From VRUE01 sp035712345 (GTDB lineage Bacteria; Actinomycetota; Thermoleophilia; Solirubrobacterales; 70-9): DNA of 16,474 nucleotides. The notes below the pieces were generated by a model. That model had not been told where the DNA came from. It did no database searches and worked only from the letters and a program-made list of their open reading frames with translations. The position numbers and the translations under genes were made by a program. The stretch is taken from NCBI GenBank assembly GCA_035712345.1, contig DASTAY010000006.1, positions 1-16,474 of the forward strand, read 5' to 3'. Of the stretch, positions 14,621 through 16,474 are shown one piece after another (the first letter of the stretch is position 1; each line of letters opens with the position of its first letter).

Positions 14621-16474
14621 GCATGTTTGACGTTACCCGCGTCTCGGCGGATATCGGCGACAGCCAGATTTCCTTCGAGACCGGAAAACTCGCGAAGCAG
14701 GCGGGCGGCGCGGTCGTGGTCCAGGCCGGCGACACCATGGTCCTGTGCACCGCAACCGTCGGCAGCCTGCGCGACGTGGACTTCCTTCCCCTCACCGTCG
14801 ACATCGAGGAGCGGATGTATGCCGCGGGCAAAATTCCCGGCTCCTTCTTCCGTCGCGAGGGCAAATCGAGCGAGAAGGCGACGCTGACGGCGCGCATGAT
14901 CGACCGGCCGATCCGGCCGCTCTTCCCCAAGGGCTGGCACTACGAGACCCAGCTGGTCGCGATCCCGATGTCGGTGGACCAGGTCCACCCCTACGACATC
15001 CTCGCGATGAACGGCGCCTCGGCCGCGCTGGCGATCTCGCCGGTCCCCGTCGCCGACCACGTCGGCGCGGTGCGGATCGGCAAGCTCGACGGCGACTTCG
15101 TCGTCAACCCCTCCGAGGAGGACCACGCCGAGCTCGATCTCGACCTGATCGTCGCCGGCACCAGCGAGGCGATCCTGATGGTCGAGGCAGGCGCCAGCGG
15201 CGTCACCGAGCAGGAGATCCTCGACGCGCTCGACATCGCGCACGGCGAGATCAAGAAGCTCGTCGCCGCGATGGAGGAGCTGCAGCAGAAGGCCGGCAAG
15301 GAGAAGATGGAGGTCGAAGCGCCCTCGATCGACGAGGGGCTGCTCAGCGATATCCGCTCCTCCCACGGGCAGTCGCTGGTCGACGCGATCGCCACCGAGG
15401 GCAAGCTCGAGCGATACGAGGCGATCGAAAAGGTCAAGGAGGAGGTCGTCGCCAAGTACGCGCCGGATGGCGACGAGGACGCCGACCGCAAGGCCGAGGT
15501 CTCCACCGCCTTCGACAGCATCGAGAAGGACACGATCCGCAAGGCGATCGCCGTCGACAAGAAGCGCCCCGACGGCCGCGCCCAGGACGAGATCCGGCCG
15601 ATCGAGTGCGAGGTCGACATCTCCCCGCGAGTGCACGGCTCGGCGCTGTTCACCCGCGGTGAGACGCAGATCCTCTCCAACGCCGCGCTGGGCACGACCC
15701 GCATGGACATGCGGATCGACACGCTCGGCCTGGAGACGTCGAAGAAATTCTGGCACCACTACAACTTCCCGCCCTTCTCGGTCGGGGAGGCCGGCTTCAT
15801 GCGCGGCCCGAAGCGGCGCGACATCGGCCACGGCGCGCTTGCCGAGCGGGCGCTCGTGGCGACGATCCCCAGCGAGGAGGACTTCCCCTACGTGATCCGG
15901 GTCGTCTCGGAGACGCTCGAGTCCAACGGCTCCTCCTCGATGGGCTCGGTATGCGCCTCCTCGATGGCGCTGCAAGCGGCCGGCGTGCCGGTCTCCGCAC
16001 CGGTTGCCGGGGTCGCCATGGGCCTGATCAAAGAGGGCGACGACTACATCGTCCTCACCGACATCGCCGGCGTCGAGGACCACCTCGGCGACATGGACTT
16101 CAAGGTCGCCGGCACCGCGGACGGCATCACCGCCCTGCAGATGGACATCAAGATCACGGGCGTCACGTTCGACATCCTGCGTGACGCGCTGAGCCAGGCC
16201 CGCGAGGCGCGCCTGGACATCCTCGGCCAGATGGCCGCCGTGATCGACGCGCCGCGCACGGAGCTCAGCGCCTACGCGCCGCGCATCATCACGCTGCAGA
16301 TCGATCCTTCGAAGATCGGCATGCTGATCGGCAAGGGCGGCGAGACGATCCGGGCCCTCCAGGAGGAGTTCGAGTCGCAGATCGACGTCAACGACGAGGG
16401 CCAGGTCCTGGTCTACGCGGCCGACGGCGAGCGCGGCGACGCGCTGGTGGACCGCATCCGCGCGATGACCAAGG
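14617..16474 (+). CDS. pnp: Polyribonucleotide nucleotidyltransferase (PNPase), 3'-truncated by window
   Basis: Phosphorolytic 3'-5' exoribonuclease and RNA polymerising enzyme. 619 residues are present of a usual 700-750. First RNase PH core with VVVQAGDTMVLCTATVG, GSFFRREGKSSEKA and MIDRPIRPLFPKG; the all-helical linker (about 230-300, DIAHGEIKKLV); second, catalytic core with HGSALFTRGETQ, HYNFPPFSVGEAGFMRGPKR and DIGHGALAERAL. By alignment with remembered E. coli residues D486/D492/K494, the catalytic residues are D488, D494 and K496 in EDHLGDMDFK. The KH domain starts around 555 (G572-K-G-G575); the S1 domain is outside. ATG 14617 has GGAGG 12 nt upstream, a long spacing; the next Met (14623) would be worse. 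It is separated from rpsO by two redox genes. Confidence 0.97.
   Translation, partial: MSMFDVTRVSADIGDSQISFETGKLAKQAGGAVVVQAGDTMVLCTATVGSLRDVDFLPLTVDIEERMYAAGKIPGSFFRREGKSSEKATLTARMIDRPIRPLFPKGWHYETQLVAIPMSVDQVHPYDILAMNGASAALAISPVPVADHVGAVRIGKLDGDFVVNPSEEDHAELDLDLIVAGTSEAILMVEAGASGVTEQEILDALDIAHGEIKKLVAAMEELQQKAGKEKMEVEAPSIDEGLLSDIRSSHGQSLVDAIATEGKLERYEAIEKVKEEVVAKYAPDGDEDADRKAEVSTAFDSIEKDTIRKAIAVDKKRPDGRAQDEIRPIECEVDISPRVHGSALFTRGETQILSNAALGTTRMDMRIDTLGLETSKKFWHHYNFPPFSVGEAGFMRGPKRRDIGHGALAERALVATIPSEEDFPYVIRVVSETLESNGSSSMGSVCASSMALQAAGVPVSAPVAGVAMGLIKEGDDYIVLTDIAGVEDHLGDMDFKVAGTADGITALQMDIKITGVTFDILRDALSQAREARLDILGQMAAVIDAPRTELSAYAPRIITLQIDPSKIGMLIGKGGETIRALQEEFESQIDVNDEGQVLVYAADGERGDALVDRIRAMTK

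Noticed and set aside
13945..16083. 712-codon open frame on the - strand opposite pnp
   Set aside because: pnp on the + strand has continuous family motifs; long antisense frames are expected in high-GC coding DNA, and the translated text is low-complexity without recognisable motifs.

Overview
The window is very GC-rich, gene-dense DNA with every gene on the + strand. It looks like a chromosomal housekeeping region of an actinobacterium (Actinomycetota). The main pointers are an actinobacterial integration host factor (mihF) beside gmk, rpoZ and coaBC, several promoters lying almost on top of start codons without Shine-Dalgarno sequences, and the overall protein style. My impression is the Thermoleophilia/Solirubrobacterales branch, but that is recall and not something I could test.

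Region 1 (1-3764) is pyrimidine synthesis: the 3' two thirds of carB, then pyrK and pyrD (class 1B dihydroorotate dehydrogenase and its iron-sulfur flavoprotein partner), with 4- and 8-nt overlaps. Region 2 (3820-6309) starts at a clear promoter and holds mihF, gmk, rpoZ and coaBC: nucleoid protein, GMP kinase, RNA polymerase omega and coenzyme A synthesis. Region 3 (6309-6541) is the only sizeable non-coding stretch. It contains a 153-nt nested inverted repeat flanked by TA dinucleotides, a -10-like box and a strong hairpin plus T-tract just before rimP.

Region 4 (6542-14541) is a packed transcription/translation cluster: rimP, nusA, infB, rbfA, nrnA-like, truB, ribF, rpsO, a peroxiredoxin and a DsbA-like protein. 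Successive genes overlap by 1-4 nt, except for a 1-nt gap before rbfA. Region 5 (14542-16474) is pnp with a structured 5' leader; its 3' end lies outside the window. The cluster joins ribosome maturation (RimP, RbfA), transcription elongation (NusA), initiation (IF2), RNA modification (TruB) and RNA turnover (NrnA, PNPase).

I see no wholly new multi-gene system. The unusual points are in the details: a RimP lacking its C-terminal domain, a NusA with an added Cys3His putative zinc mini-domain and no ylxR after it, a CarB with about 43 residues missing from its oligomerisation domain, a PyrK carrying an in-frame palindromic insertion, a short TruB, a DsbA-like protein that stops just after its cis-Pro loop, the TA-flanked inverted repeat, and a possible 15-codon leader ORF coupled to pnp.
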